DNA of 64,000 nt from Thiohalocapsa sp. PB-PSB1 (GCA_016745215.1 CP050890.1:3596001-3660000), one strand, 5' to 3'. Shown: positions 16,896 to 26,116, counted from the first letter of the stretch. Numbers and translations are program-made. The notes: a model not told the origin generated them from the letters alone.

Positions 16896-17025
16896 TGCGA
16901 GCCTTCCGCAAAGTATTTACTCGTCTGCCTATGCTGCCGGCCGGGGATTGTCCAAGCGCAGAAAGAGCGCCTGTGGACGCGCAGGGTGACCTGGGTCTAC
17001 TATCCTTTTATCCATACTGACTCGA

Positions 17026-17073
17026 TCCAGACGAAGGAGTACGCCATGCTCCAGACGAAGGAGTACGCCATGC
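17026..17073 (+). promoter_or_regulatory. Tandemly duplicated ribosome binding site and start codon
   Basis: A 24-bp unit, TCCAGACGAAGGAGTACGCC plus ATGC, occurs twice back to back (17026-17049 and 17050-17073). Each copy has a strong AAGGAG seven bases before an ATG (17046 and 17070). The period is a multiple of three, so both starts are in the same frame and could both be used. Confidence 0.9.
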
Positions 17074-17918
17074 CCCCGATTTTCCTACTGAACTCAGCTC
17101 TCGCCGCGGTATTGCTGACCGGCACGACCCTGGCCAGGACCGCTCCCATCGCATTACCCCGATTGGATTACAGTCTTCCGGTTTCGCTTGAAATTGCTGC
17201 AATCACTCTGGCTGGCACTGGTGAAATCCCCCTCGGAACCGCTGAACCTGGCGGCTATCAGTTTGTCGATTCGGCGGTTGAGCTTAGCGAAGATTCGGAT
17301 CGCGCTTCCACGCTTTCCGGCAACATCGATTTGTCCGGGGATCTGACGATCGATGATGCGACTGCAGAACTCTCCGGTTCTGTCTCTATCAGCGCAGATT
17401 TGAATTACGATCTCAATTTTGTCCTCGGCTTGACCAATACGGATTCGCTGTATGATTATGCGGATGGAGTCCCGCTCTCCATGCCCATGGACGCGACAAG
17501 CGGTACTGTTCAGCAGACTTGGGATCTGAGTTTTCCCATAGACCCTGGGGTGGATATGAGCAATCTCCTGGTCGGTCTGGAAGTATCCGACCTGCTGACA
17601 TTTAAAAATTCCGACATGGGTGTGGATATTAACGGCAATGCGGAAAATGACTTCATTGAGGTCATGCTCACCGGCTTCACCTCGGACATCAGGTTGGATC
17701 TCATCGAGGTGGACCTGATCAACGGCTCCGGTACCCCCAGTTTGGCATTCGCCGTGGAATCCGTCAGCTTCAGCGGCAATGTGGGCGATGTGAGCACGGA
17801 CCCCCCATTTGGCCCCATCTTTCTGACAACCGTTGATGACGTTTTTGCGGCGCCGATTCCATCAACGTTGTTGCTCATGCCCATGGGCCTGCTGGGATTC
17901 GCATTCCGGCGGCGTTGA
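17070..17918 (+). CDS. Secreted PEP-CTERM-like protein
   Basis: This 282-residue protein has an N-terminal signal peptide (PPIFLLNSALAAVLLTGTTL) and a C-terminal PEP-CTERM-like sorting signal: a Pro-containing turn (APIPS), a short hydrophobic helix (TLLLMPMGLLGFAF) and a terminal RRR. The middle is acidic and Ser/Thr-rich, probably beta-structured (SGNIDLSGDLTID, SGSVSISADL). Such proteins are exported, cleaved by exosortase and often linked to exopolysaccharide. No enzyme motif is visible. The second of two equivalent starts is used here; the first (17046) adds eight polar residues before the signal peptide. Confidence 0.75.
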   Translation: MPPIFLLNSALAAVLLTGTTLARTAPIALPRLDYSLPVSLEIAAITLAGTGEIPLGTAEPGGYQFVDSAVELSEDSDRASTLSGNIDLSGDLTIDDATAELSGSVSISADLNYDLNFVLGLTNTDSLYDYADGVPLSMPMDATSGTVQQTWDLSFPIDPGVDMSNLLVGLEVSDLLTFKNSDMGVDINGNAENDFIEVMLTGFTSDIRLDLIEVDLINGSGTPSLAFAVESVSFSGNVGDVSTDPPFGPIFLTTVDDVFAAPIPSTLLLMPMGLLGFAFRRR

Positions 17919-17950
17919 CTTGCTGTTTGCCTGCAATGCGCATGGCGACG

Positions 17951-18631
17951 TCATCGCTCACTGGTGCCAAGCAGCCGCAGCAGCCAACGGCCGATCTCTT
18001 GGATCTCCTCGAGACATACTGCATGCGGTATCGGATAGGTATGCCATTCGATGTTGTAACCAAGGCTTTTCAGATGATCCCGCGATTGCTCGCCTGCGCG
18101 TAACGGAACCGTTGGATCTTGGGTTCCGTGAGCCATAAAAACCGGCGTCGTTGCGTTGGCCGGCGCCAGATGATTGGCGATCTTTGCCGGAATTGGTAGG
18201 TAGCAGGAAATACCCAACACCCCGGCAAGGCGCTGCGGATAGCTCAGCGCCCCATGCAGTGCAATGGCCCCACCCTGTGAAAATCCGGCCACCACAACAC
18301 GCTCTGACGGAATGCCGCTCGCCACCTCGGCATCAATGTAGCGATGCAGGATCTTTTCCGATTCCTGCACACCGGCAGCGTCTGCACGGTGCGCAAGATC
18401 GGTGTCGAGAATGTCATACCAGGCGCGCATGACATAGCCGCCGTTAATGGTGACCGGGCGCATCGGGGCATGGGGAAAGACAAAGCGCGTATGCCCGGTC
18501 ATGTTGGAGCCTAATTCCGGAACGATGGGCTCAAAGTCGTGGCCATCGGCACCAAGGCCATGCAGCCAGATAACGCTGGCATCGACGGCTGTAGGCGGCT
18601 GGATAACAACGGCATCGGGAAAAGGAGTCAT
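17951..18631 (-). CDS. Carboxylesterase / phospholipase family alpha/beta hydrolase
   Basis: This 226-residue cytoplasmic alpha/beta hydrolase belongs to the Abhydrolase_2 (EstB/YpfH-like) family. It has WLHGLGADGHDF (oxyanion side), the nucleophile elbow GFSQGGAIAL, the acid in AHGTQDPTVP and the catalytic His in TYPIPHAVC. RFVFPHAPMRPVTINGGY is typical of the family. Substrates are short-chain esters or lysophospholipids; the physiological one is unknown. The ATG at 18631 has GGAGT-like sequence overlapping the spacer. It is convergent with the PEP-CTERM-like gene and has the same orientation as the next gene upstream (18712). Confidence 0.92.
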   Translation of the reverse strand: MTPFPDAVVIQPPTAVDASVIWLHGLGADGHDFEPIVPELGSNMTGHTRFVFPHAPMRPVTINGGYVMRAWYDILDTDLAHRADAAGVQESEKILHRYIDAEVASGIPSERVVVAGFSQGGAIALHGALSYPQRLAGVLGISCYLPIPAKIANHLAPANATTPVFMAHGTQDPTVPLRAGEQSRDHLKSLGYNIEWHTYPIPHAVCLEEIQEIGRWLLRLLGTSER

Positions 18632-18711
18632 GGCGGTGAAGGGCTTGCGTGATCAGAACAGAAGATCCTACAAGGGTAACGGAAGGCGGTCGCAAGTCAA
18701 TGCCGAATGGC

Positions 18712-19518
18712 CTAGCCGTCGGCAATCCATTCGCAGGCGCGGCTCAGACGTTCGATCCAGGTGGCGATCTGAGCTGATGTTTGCAGCCGGTCCTGGCTGA
18801 TCTCAATCATAATGTAGGGAATTCCTCGCGTTTCGGCATGCGTCGGCAGGGTGAAATCATGGATGTCCTTCATGGCGTAGGGCTGATTGTCTCCGACAAC
18901 CAGTGACTTCTCCTGTTGCAGGATCGGCCGCAATCGCTCCACCAGCCGAGTGTCGCGCCCGTAGCACAGACCGATATCCCAAGGGCGCCAGTCACCACCA
19001 AGCCGCGGGGTGAAACTGTGCAGACTCAGCATGCAGGGCGCGGGAGCATGGTGCAGGTCAAGCCAGCGTGCGATGGCCCGATGGTAGGACTGAAACAGGG
19101 TCGCAATGCGCACATACCGCTCCGTCCGGTTCAGCCTTTGATTGCCCGGGATCGGAATCCCAGCGCTTTGGCGGGGAATCAGTTCGGGGTTCTCCAGCGG
19201 GCGATTGACATCGATCGCCAGGCGTGAATAGCCGCTTAGGATCAGCGAGGCATCCAGGGCTTGCGCAAGCCCGCGCGCGACCGCCGCCGCACCTAGATCC
19301 CAGGCGATGTGCTGCTGCAATTGCGCAGGCTGCAGTCCAAGTGTGCCGAGGCGCCTGGGTAGGCGGTTAGAGGCGTGATCGCAGACCAACAAGGCGTTTG
19401 CCGTACCCCTGGAATTGAACAATTCGAATGGCGCTGGCTCATCCGGTTCGAGCAGCGGCGACTGGCCGGCATCATCCAAACCCGGCACGGACAGCCTGTC
19501 CCAAGCACTGTTTGTCAT
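18712..19518 (-). CDS. N-formylglutamate amidohydrolase family protein
   Basis: This 268-residue protein carries the FGase motifs: LLVCDHASNRLPRRLG near residue 45, HIAWDLGAAAVA, SGYSRLAIDVNRP, LHSFTPRLGG, and IMIEISQDRL near the C-terminus. The family hydrolyses N-formyl-L-glutamate, the last step of one histidine degradation route. No hut genes are nearby, and many members in non-hut contexts may act on other N-acyl amino acids, so the substrate is uncertain. The start ATG at 19518 follows a 240-bp spacer shared with the divergent PspA-like gene. Confidence 0.88.
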   Translation of the reverse strand: MTNSAWDRLSVPGLDDAGQSPLLEPDEPAPFELFNSRGTANALLVCDHASNRLPRRLGTLGLQPAQLQQHIAWDLGAAAVARGLAQALDASLILSGYSRLAIDVNRPLENPELIPRQSAGIPIPGNQRLNRTERYVRIATLFQSYHRAIARWLDLHHAPAPCMLSLHSFTPRLGGDWRPWDIGLCYGRDTRLVERLRPILQQEKSLVVGDNQPYAMKDIHDFTLPTHAETRGIPYIMIEISQDRLQTSAQIATWIERLSRACEWIADG

Positions 19519-19760
19519 ATCGCGTAATTCGTCGTTGGTTCCGCACGCGGCAATGTTCAGGTTATTTTGAACTGCTTGTTAGTGTAGCCGAAGCGGATGG
19601 AACAATGCACCAAGTTGCTGAGCAAGCCTGGTGCTGTGGTCATCGCCTGCTGTAAATCTTAGGTAAATTTTGACCGCGGGTTTTGCATAAACCGGTCTAT
19701 TTGCCGGCGATCGAGCTGCCTAGACTGACAGGACAGTCAAACAACAGCGGAGACCCGACC

Positions 19761-20306
19761 ATGGCCCTGATCACCCGCCTATCCCGAATGATGCGGGCAG
19801 ACTTCAACGCGCTGCTGGATCGCTTGGAAGAGCCTGACATCCTGCTCGCCCAAGCGCTGCGCGACATGCAGGACGCAGTAGTCAACGACGAGCGTAACCT
19901 GGCCGCCCTGGAGCGCGACCGGCAGATGCTGCGGCAGCGTCGCGAAAGCCGATCCCTCGGCAACCACAACGACGCGGAACTCGACGTTTGTCTGGATGCG
20001 GATCAAGACGACCTGGCACGCGCTCTGCTTCGTCGCCGGCTCGAGCAGCAGCGATTTGACGCGCTGCTCGGCCAGCGCGAGCGCGACCTCGACGATCGCA
20101 TCGACAGTCTGCAGCAGATATTGGAACGGCGTCGTCACCGGTTGCAGGAGCTCAGCGCCGATGCTGCCCTGTTTGACGATACCAAGGAGTCAAACCAAGA
20201 TCCATTCAGCAACATAGCCATGCATACCGCCGACATGCCAATGCCGGTGCGCGATGCCGATGTCGAAATTGCATTGTTGGCCGCCAAACAGCGGAGATCG
20301 TCATGA
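19761..20306 (+). CDS. PspA/IM30-like coiled-coil protein
   Basis: This 181-residue, almost entirely helical protein begins MALITRLSRMMRADFNALLD, followed by EEPDILLAQALRDMQDAV, the start pattern of PspA/IM30 (ESCRT-III-like) proteins. A long Arg/Glu/Gln-rich coiled coil follows (LERDRQMLRQRRES..., LEQQRFDALLGQRERDLDDR). PspA proteins bind stressed membranes. It is shorter than E. coli PspA (222) and lacks a clear final helix. It overlaps the next gene, a membrane protein, by ATGA, so the two are coupled and probably work together at the inner membrane. The ATG at 19761 was chosen because family similarity begins there. Confidence 0.75.
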   Translation: MALITRLSRMMRADFNALLDRLEEPDILLAQALRDMQDAVVNDERNLAALERDRQMLRQRRESRSLGNHNDAELDVCLDADQDDLARALLRRRLEQQRFDALLGQRERDLDDRIDSLQQILERRRHRLQELSADAALFDDTKESNQDPFSNIAMHTADMPMPVRDADVEIALLAAKQRRSS

Positions 20307-20908
20307 GAGGTGCAACGCGGTTTCCAGGATTTTTCGAAGGGGTTGCGGTTGCCGCGGTGCTGAGCGTTACCGGCGGCGCTTTGGAGATGTTGCCCCGGTT
20401 GTTGATCCCGCCCCCGATTGGCCATGGCCTTGCGGCTGGCGATGCGCGTCCGTTTGCAATCCTAACCGTCAGTTTCTGTTATCTACTGTATCTGCTTTGG
20501 CGCAGCCCGGAAACGGCCGGACGCATCAGCGTCACAATGCTCTGGGTCGGCATCAGTTTGCCGGTGCTGCTGCTGGCGCCGCATTGGATATTGGCGGTGC
20601 AGCTCGTGCTGCTGTGGCTTACCCGTATGCTCTTTCTACAACGGAGCTTGAGCGCCGCGTTGGCGGATTTGGTATTGCTCATGGTCGGCTTGGGCGCCGG
20701 GTTCTGGGCCATCGCCAGCACCGCTAGCCTGGCCGCGGCAATCTGGACTTTCCTGTTGGTACAAGCGCCGTTCGCCGCACTTGGCAACCTCATGCCCGCC
20801 GCTAATCCCGACCACGCCGATCCCATCGACGACGACCATTTCGAACGCGCCGAGCGCAATGCGACGGCGAGCCTGCGCCGGCTCGTCAGCGCCGCGCGGA
20901 GGGGATAA
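20303..20908 (+). CDS. Inner-membrane protein coupled to the PspA-like gene
   Basis: This 201-residue protein has about five predicted membrane helices: GVAVAAVLSVTGGALEM, FAILTVSFCYLLYLLW, ISVTMLWVGISLPVLLLAP, WILAVQLVLLWLTRMLF and a long hydrophobic segment covering LADLVLLMVGLGAGFWAI and AAAIWTFLLVQAPFAAL. A charged cytoplasmic tail rich in Asp, Glu and Arg ends the protein. I do not recognise a family. It overlaps the PspA-like stop by four bases and is followed after 127 bp by a vWA-domain protein. A membrane partner for the PspA-like protein is the best guess. Confidence 0.6.
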   Translation: MRGATRFPGFFEGVAVAAVLSVTGGALEMLPRLLIPPPIGHGLAAGDARPFAILTVSFCYLLYLLWRSPETAGRISVTMLWVGISLPVLLLAPHWILAVQLVLLWLTRMLFLQRSLSAALADLVLLMVGLGAGFWAIASTASLAAAIWTFLLVQAPFAALGNLMPAANPDHADPIDDDHFERAERNATASLRRLVSAARRG

Positions 20909-21035
20909 GCCGGCTGCAGTCATCCAAGGCTGCCAATGCACAGAGAACATCGGCCATCGGCTCCTCGTGCTCTGACCGGCCAAACAATACGAGCAGCCAT
21001 TCCATAGAAACTCCATAGAAACGGGAGAACGACCA

Positions 21036-22265
21036 ATGAACCCTCACCAACGCAAGACTGTTCTGATCGGTGTTGCCCTGTTTGCCGCCACCGCCGGCGC
21101 CCTTGCCTACTTGCCCACCCTGAATGATTCGCAAACAGCCACGACGGCACCGGGCAACCCGCCTGGCAGCACTGCTATCACAGCGTCGCAACAGCAGCAG
21201 CCAGTGGTCGAGGCGGTGTTCGTGCTCGATACCACCGGCAGCATGGGCGGGCTGATCCAGGCCGCGAAGGATAAGATCTGGTCCATTGCTGCCACCATGG
21301 CTGCGGCCGAGCCGGCACCACGCATCCGTATGGGCCTGGTCGCCTATCGCGACCGGGGTGACGACTATGTGACGCAGGTGGTGGATCTGACCCCAGACCT
21401 GGACGCATTGCATGCCGCCCTGTTCCAACTTCAGGCAAACGGCGGCGGTGACGGCCCGGAGAGTGTCAACCAGGCGCTGCATGATGCCATCCATGCCATC
21501 TCCTGGGGGCAGGATGCAAATGCCTATCGCGTTGTTTTCCTGGTCGGCGATGCGCCGCCGCACATGGACTATCAGGACGACATCGATTATCCGCAAACCC
21601 TTGCGTTGGCGAGGCAGCGCGGCATCCGTGTCAACGCCATCCAATGCGGTAATCAACCCGAGACTCTGCGGCTCTGGCAACAGATCGCGCAGCTCGGCAA
21701 CGGCGCCTATCTGCAGGTAGCACAGGATGGCGCGGCAGTGGCCATTGCAACCCCGCTTGATGACAAGCTCGCGCGCCTGTCCTCGCAACTCGACGATACC
21801 CGCATCTACTACGGCAGCGAGGCCGAGCGTTCCGAACGCGCCAGACATCTGGCCGCGTCAGAAGCAGTACGCGACGCGGTACCGGCACCGGTGTTGGCTC
21901 GCCGCGCTGCGTTTGCCGCATCCACCAGCGGCAAGGCCGCGTTGCTTGGCGACAAGGAACTGGTGGACGAGATCGACAGCGGCAAAGTTTCCCTCGACGA
22001 CATCGACCCGGAAGAACTGCCGGAGCCGTTGCAGAACCTGTCCCGACAGGAACAGCGCCAGATCATCGGCGAGACAGCCAAACGCCGCGCCGAATTGCAA
22101 CGGCAGATCGAGGAGGTCGCTGCCGAACGCTCGGCCTATCTGCGCAAACGAGTTGCCAGTGAAGGCGGCGAACAGGACTCCCTGGAGCGGAAATTGTTCG
22201 ACACCGTGCGCGAGCAAGCGCAGACCAGCGGGTTACGCTACAACGCGGACGCCCCGGTCTACTGA
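21036..22265 (+). CDS. Periplasmic vWA-domain protein
   Basis: This 409-residue protein has an N-terminal signal-anchor (KTVLIGVALFAATAGALAYL) and a Thr/Pro/Gln-rich linker. A von Willebrand A domain (about 65-250) has an intact metal site: VFVLDTTGSMGGL, MGLVAYRDRGDD and FLVGDAPPHMDY. The C-terminal half is helical and charged (RREL/EEVAAERSAYLRKR). Domains of this type bind protein partners in a metal-dependent way. GGGAG lies near the ATG (CGGGAGAACGACCAATG). It follows the PspA-like and membrane genes on the same strand, so it may belong to the same envelope-stress function. The ligand is unknown. Confidence 0.8.
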   Translation: MNPHQRKTVLIGVALFAATAGALAYLPTLNDSQTATTAPGNPPGSTAITASQQQQPVVEAVFVLDTTGSMGGLIQAAKDKIWSIAATMAAAEPAPRIRMGLVAYRDRGDDYVTQVVDLTPDLDALHAALFQLQANGGGDGPESVNQALHDAIHAISWGQDANAYRVVFLVGDAPPHMDYQDDIDYPQTLALARQRGIRVNAIQCGNQPETLRLWQQIAQLGNGAYLQVAQDGAAVAIATPLDDKLARLSSQLDDTRIYYGSEAERSERARHLAASEAVRDAVPAPVLARRAAFAASTSGKAALLGDKELVDEIDSGKVSLDDIDPEELPEPLQNLSRQEQRQIIGETAKRRAELQRQIEEVAAERSAYLRKRVASEGGEQDSLERKLFDTVREQAQTSGLRYNADAPVY

Positions 22266-22338
22266 GTCTCATGCAGAAACCCACCAGCAGCAGCACAAAG
22301 CGGCAGATGCCAGCGCATATGCGCTACACTGCCGCGCT

Positions 22339-23079
22339 ATGATCGCGAAACCTGCAAAGCCTCCAAAATCCTTGCTGCGCCTGGTCGGGCGCGCCATCGC
22401 GGATTTCGACATGATCCGTGAAGGCGATCGTATTCTGCTCGGGGTCTCCGGCGGCAAGGACTCATTGTCCTTATTACAGATCCTGCGGCACTTGCAGACC
22501 TATGCACCGGTGCATTTCGAACTCGGGGTGCTGAGCGTCGACCCGCAAATACCCGGATTCGACCCGCGCCACCTCAAGGATTACTATGACAGCCTGGATT
22601 TGAGCTGGCACTATGAGCAGCAACCCATTATGGAACAGGCCAAATCGCACATGGACGGCGATTCCTTCTGCGCCTATTGCGCACGCATGAAACGCGGCAT
22701 CATGTACCGGCTGTGCCGCGAGCAGGGTTACAATGTATTGGCGCTGGCACAACATCTGGACGACCTGGCCGAGAGTCTGCTGATGTCCATGTTCCACGCT
22801 GGCCAGCTGCGCACAATGAAAGCGCATTATCGCAACGACGCCGGCGATCTGCGCATCATCCGCCCGCTGGCATATTGCCGGGAACGTCAAACCGCGGACT
22901 ATGCCATCAAGGCCGAGCTGCCCGTGGTACCGGACAGCTGCCCGGCTTGCTTCAGCATGCCAACCCGACGCGCACGCATGAAGGCTTTACTGGCCGAGCA
23001 GGAAATCGATAATCCGCATCTGTTCGCCAGCCTGCTGCGCGCCATGCGGCCTTTGCTGCGGGAAGGAGCCGAGCCTTAG
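22339..23079 (+). CDS. ttcA: tRNA 2-thiocytidine(32) synthetase TtcA
   Basis: This 246-residue protein thiolates cytidine 32 of some tRNAs, using ATP and a 4Fe-4S cluster. Motifs are the PP-loop ILLGVSGGKDSLSLLQIL, the cysteine pairs in FCAYCARMKRG and CPACFS, and ALAQHLDDLAES with the family's H-x-x-D-D. Length is a little shorter than E. coli TtcA (311), mainly from a shorter C-terminal tail. The start at 22339 gives the usual short basic lead (IAKPAKPPKSLLRLVGRAI). It is 73 bp after the vWA gene, and its transcription may be independent. Confidence 0.92.
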   Translation: MIAKPAKPPKSLLRLVGRAIADFDMIREGDRILLGVSGGKDSLSLLQILRHLQTYAPVHFELGVLSVDPQIPGFDPRHLKDYYDSLDLSWHYEQQPIMEQAKSHMDGDSFCAYCARMKRGIMYRLCREQGYNVLALAQHLDDLAESLLMSMFHAGQLRTMKAHYRNDAGDLRIIRPLAYCRERQTADYAIKAELPVVPDSCPACFSMPTRRARMKALLAEQEIDNPHLFASLLRAMRPLLREGAEP

Positions 23080-23168
23080 CAATTGCTGCTCCGACAGCTG
23101 GTTACAGGCTGAAGCTGCCTGAAAAAAGCAGTATGATAGGGGATTTATTTTAGGGTCTTAGCCAAACC

Positions 23169-23957
23169 GTGGGATATTTGAGCGAACTGAAAAAGAGTGA
23201 GCCAAGAGCCGAGCCGCGCTCCGAACTCCATCCCAACGCCCATGGAAGCGTCATCTTCAGCTTCTTTCGTTACCGGTCGCGCTGGGCACCGGCGGCCTTT
23301 ATGCTGATGGGGTTTCAAGGACTCGTCCGGGACAGGGACATTCCGGCGGGAGATGTGAGGCTGCTGGGCTGCGGCGGCCAGGACGGATTTTCCATTGTGC
23401 CGGACTTCAACCGTTACTGCATGTACCACGCGCTGGATGATCCGACCGAAGAACCGCAGTTGCAGACCACGAGATTCTGGCGGCTGGCGGCCGAACCGAG
23501 CATCGAAACCCTGCACTTCCGCCTGCGACCGGCCACCGGCCACGGCACCTGGGATGGCAGCGAGCCCTTTCGCTATTCCGGTCGCAAGGTCGGCGAACGG
23601 CCCTTTGTGGTGCTTACCCATGCGCGCGTGCATCGCGCCAAGGCCCAAGCTTTCTGGCGCAGCGTTCCGGCGGTGCGGGAGCACCTGCGCGAGGCCACCG
23701 GCTGCGCCTACCAGATCGGTTTCGGCGAGCATCCATTGCTCACCCTAGCGACCTTCAGCGTCTGGACCGATTTAACCTCAATGCGCACCTTTGCCTATGG
23801 CAGTACAGCCCATGGCGCTACCAACCGCGCTGCACGCAGCGAGGGCTGGCTCAGCGAATCGCTGTTCGCGCGCTTCGAAATCGAGGAGTTGAGTGGCGAT
23901 TTGGCCGTCTATCCGCGGCTGCAAGCCCTGTGCGCGGCCGGACGCATCCCCACCTGA
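23169..23957 (+). CDS. Spheroidene monooxygenase (CrtA)-like protein
   Basis: This 262-residue protein shows the CrtA family pattern: SVIFSFFRYRSRWAPAAF, then LLGCGGQDGFSIVPDFNRY, FWRLAAEPSIETLHFRLRP, PFVVLTHARVHRAKAQAFW, GCAYQIGFGEHPLLTLATFSVW and AARSEGWLSESLFARFEI. In purple bacteria CrtA oxidises acyclic carotenoids at C-2 to the keto form. Here it would fit a phototroph's carotenoid pathway, but no other crt or bch gene is in the window, so the substrate is unproven. The start is GTG at 23169, since no ATG gives the conserved N-terminus. Confidence 0.72.
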   Translation: MGYLSELKKSEPRAEPRSELHPNAHGSVIFSFFRYRSRWAPAAFMLMGFQGLVRDRDIPAGDVRLLGCGGQDGFSIVPDFNRYCMYHALDDPTEEPQLQTTRFWRLAAEPSIETLHFRLRPATGHGTWDGSEPFRYSGRKVGERPFVVLTHARVHRAKAQAFWRSVPAVREHLREATGCAYQIGFGEHPLLTLATFSVWTDLTSMRTFAYGSTAHGATNRAARSEGWLSESLFARFEIEELSGDLAVYPRLQALCAAGRIPT

Positions 23958-24408
23958 AGCCAGGGCGAATCAGGCATGGCAGAGGGAAAACCTTGGCCTA
24001 TGCGAATGAATGCGCTTTCATGATGTTCCGTCTGATGTTTTTTTGCTCACGCAGGTAGTTTTGTGGCGCCTGGTAGATGGAGGAGTCGATCGAGTCGATG
24101 CTGCTGAGTTCGTCCGTCCGCTGTCTCCCGGGATCGCTCCCCAGCTCTTGACAACAGGGAACGACTGCGTCAGCCTTAACCCTACATTGCGCGCCTAATT
24201 GATCGCGGCTTCTCGATTTTAAAGGTGCGGAATGTAGCCTTAATAGGCTGTGCGCTCGAATAACGTTTTGACCGGTCATCAATCTCCTGCCAAGCTCGAT
24301 ACTCGGGCAGCGCTCGCTTCGCGCGAGCAATTGAATTTCCGATCGATTATCCGTTTACCAATGTTAAGTACAGCACCGACTGCATGCGTGCCGAGGCGCA
24401 AGATAAAG
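23958..24408. other. Spacer without a recognisable gene
   Basis: There are 451 bp between the crtA-like gene and the interrupted secreted-protein gene. The frames present are short and have no signal peptide, domain or ribosome site that I trust. The sequence is less GC-rich than the flanking genes. It may hold the promoter of the gene at 24409. Confidence 0.5.
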
Positions 24409-24661
24409 ATGAAGACCAAGTTGACAACAACCTCGATTGTGTTCCTAGCAACTCTGCTTGCGTCGTACTCGGCAATGGCAGGCAGTTATTTCGTTGTCAG
24501 CGGTGGCGGGTTCGTCAATGAGTCGCATTCTGCTCCGCGGTCGAATGTCAATGATCCACCGGATTCCCAGCACTTCTTCGGCCGCAACCCGACCTATGGC
24601 CATGCAAACAAGAGTGCTTTCCAGGACTTCAATAGAGAGAGTTTAAACAACAACCCTGTAT
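24409..24661 (+). pseudogene. N-terminal part of a PEP-CTERM-like secreted protein split by an IS4-type element
   Basis: This fragment has a signal peptide (MKTKLTTTSIVFLATLLASY, cleavage after AMA), then a mature start GSYFVVSGGGFVNESHSAP. The frame is cut at N-N-N-P-V by the IS and then continues eleven codons into IS sequence to a stop at 24694. Joining CCT-GTA-T at 24655-24661 to base 26123 onward gives N-N-P-V-Y-M-D-F-S-W in frame with the C-terminal fragment. The intact gene would have encoded a protein of about 360 residues. Function unknown. Confidence 0.85.
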
Positions 24662-26116
24662 CAATACCTTCGCCAAAAATTAGCGCCAAAAATTAGGTGG
24701 GCGACAGCCCGAGGTGATAGGTTATCCAGTTACTAATCCGAAGACCTATTCCCTCAGGAGGCTATCGCCCATGCCCGACATTATGCTGATCTTGAGCTGC
24801 TTAAGCCAGAGCGTAGATAAGACGAGCCTTGGCCGTTTGGGTTGCGTTGTGGAAGGGCTGTTGGCGATGACGGGGCGGGTAACGATGCGGGGGCTATCGC
24901 GCTGGACCGAGCGCGGGGGAAGCTATCGGACGCTGCAGCGGTTGTTCAACACCACGCTCAGTTGGGGCCAAGTGCATTGGCTGGTGATTCGCCAGCACCT
25001 GCTGGGCGACGAAACGCACTGGTTGCTGGCGGGCGATGAAGTGGTGGTGAGCAAATCGGGCAAGAAGACCCACGGTCTGGATCGTTTTTTCTCCTCGGTG
25101 GTTGGCAAGACGATCCCGGGGTTGTGTTTTCTGAGCCTGTCGTTGATTAGCGTGCAACGGCGCTGTTCGTACCCATTGCGCCTGGAGCCGATTCTCAAAG
25201 AGACGGCCGCGAGCTGCCCGAAAGCGTCCAAAGCGGGTCGGGGTAAGGACCGAGGGCGGCCGAAAGGTAGCCGCAATGGCAATCGCCGGGAGGTGAGTCT
25301 GTCGCCCTATTTGCAGTTCGTTCAAGACCTTCTGCGCCAGGTGCTGGCACTGGTGTGCCAGACGCTGACGGTGCGTTATTTCGTCTTCGACGGGGCCTTC
25401 GGCCATAATCAAGCGCTGCAAATGGTCCGTCGCACGGGCTTAGAGTTGATCAGCAAATTGCGCCACAACAGCGCGCTGTATCTGCCCTATGACGGCCCCT
25501 ACGCCGGGCGCGGCCCGCGGCGCAAGTACGGCAGCAAGCTCGATTATCAACACTTGCCGCCGTGCTTTCTCAAAGCCACTTCCGTGGAAGGACAGGTTCA
25601 TACGGCCATCTACCAACTGCCCGTTTGGCACAAAAAATTCCCCGACCGGCTCAATGTCGTGATCCTCGTCAAGACCAACCAACGCACCGGTGCCCAGGCC
25701 CATGTCATCCTTTTCAGTAGTGATCTTGAGTTAGGCTACGAAGCGCTCATCGATTACTATCGCTTGCGCTTCCAAATCGAGTTCAACTTCCGAGACGCCA
25801 AACAGTACTGGGGCTTGGAAGACTTCATGGTGATCAAGCCAACGCCGGTCTACAACAGTGCCAACCTGGCGATGCTGATGATCAACCTGTCCCAGATCCT
25901 GATGCGACCGGTGCGCGAGCACTGTCCGAGCTTTAGCGTCAATGACCTCAAAGCCCACTTCCGCGGCCGGAAATACGTCCTGGAGGTGTTAAAAATGCTT
26001 CCGGAAATGCCCGAAGCAAATATTATTGACCAAGCCCTTGAGCAGGCTGCAAATCTGGGGCGGATTAATCAAGAACTTAGTGCAGCATGAGATCGGGTCA
26101 TTTGGCGAAGGTATTG
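24662..26116 (+). mobile_element. IS4-type insertion sequence, 1455 bp, in a PEP-CTERM-like gene
   Basis: The ends are a perfect 16-bp inverted repeat: CAATACCTTCGCCAAA at 24662-24677 and its complement TTTGGCGAAGGTATTG ending at 26116. Both sides are flanked by CTGTAT (24656-24661 and 26117-26122), a 6-bp target duplication. A short internal tandem duplication (CGCCAAAAATTAG twice) lies at the left end. It carries one intact transposase gene. Precise excision would restore the host gene's reading frame. Confidence 0.92.
24771..26090 (+). CDS. IS4-type DDE transposase
   Basis: This 439-residue transposase has the IS4-type catalytic pattern: LLAGDEVVVSKSGKKTHGLD (first D), VRYFVFDGAFGHNQALQMVR (second D) and the Y-x2-R-x3-E-x6-K signature as YYRLRFQIEFNFRDAKQYWG. 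A basic Gly-rich insert (KAGRGKDRGRPKGSRNGNRR) lies between. AGGAGG sits ten bases before the ATG at 24771. The reading frame is complete and stops 26 bases before the right inverted repeat, so the element is probably functional. Confidence 0.92.
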   Translation: MPDIMLILSCLSQSVDKTSLGRLGCVVEGLLAMTGRVTMRGLSRWTERGGSYRTLQRLFNTTLSWGQVHWLVIRQHLLGDETHWLLAGDEVVVSKSGKKTHGLDRFFSSVVGKTIPGLCFLSLSLISVQRRCSYPLRLEPILKETAASCPKASKAGRGKDRGRPKGSRNGNRREVSLSPYLQFVQDLLRQVLALVCQTLTVRYFVFDGAFGHNQALQMVRRTGLELISKLRHNSALYLPYDGPYAGRGPRRKYGSKLDYQHLPPCFLKATSVEGQVHTAIYQLPVWHKKFPDRLNVVILVKTNQRTGAQAHVILFSSDLELGYEALIDYYRLRFQIEFNFRDAKQYWGLEDFMVIKPTPVYNSANLAMLMINLSQILMRPVREHCPSFSVNDLKAHFRGRKYVLEVLKMLPEMPEANIIDQALEQAANLGRINQELSAA

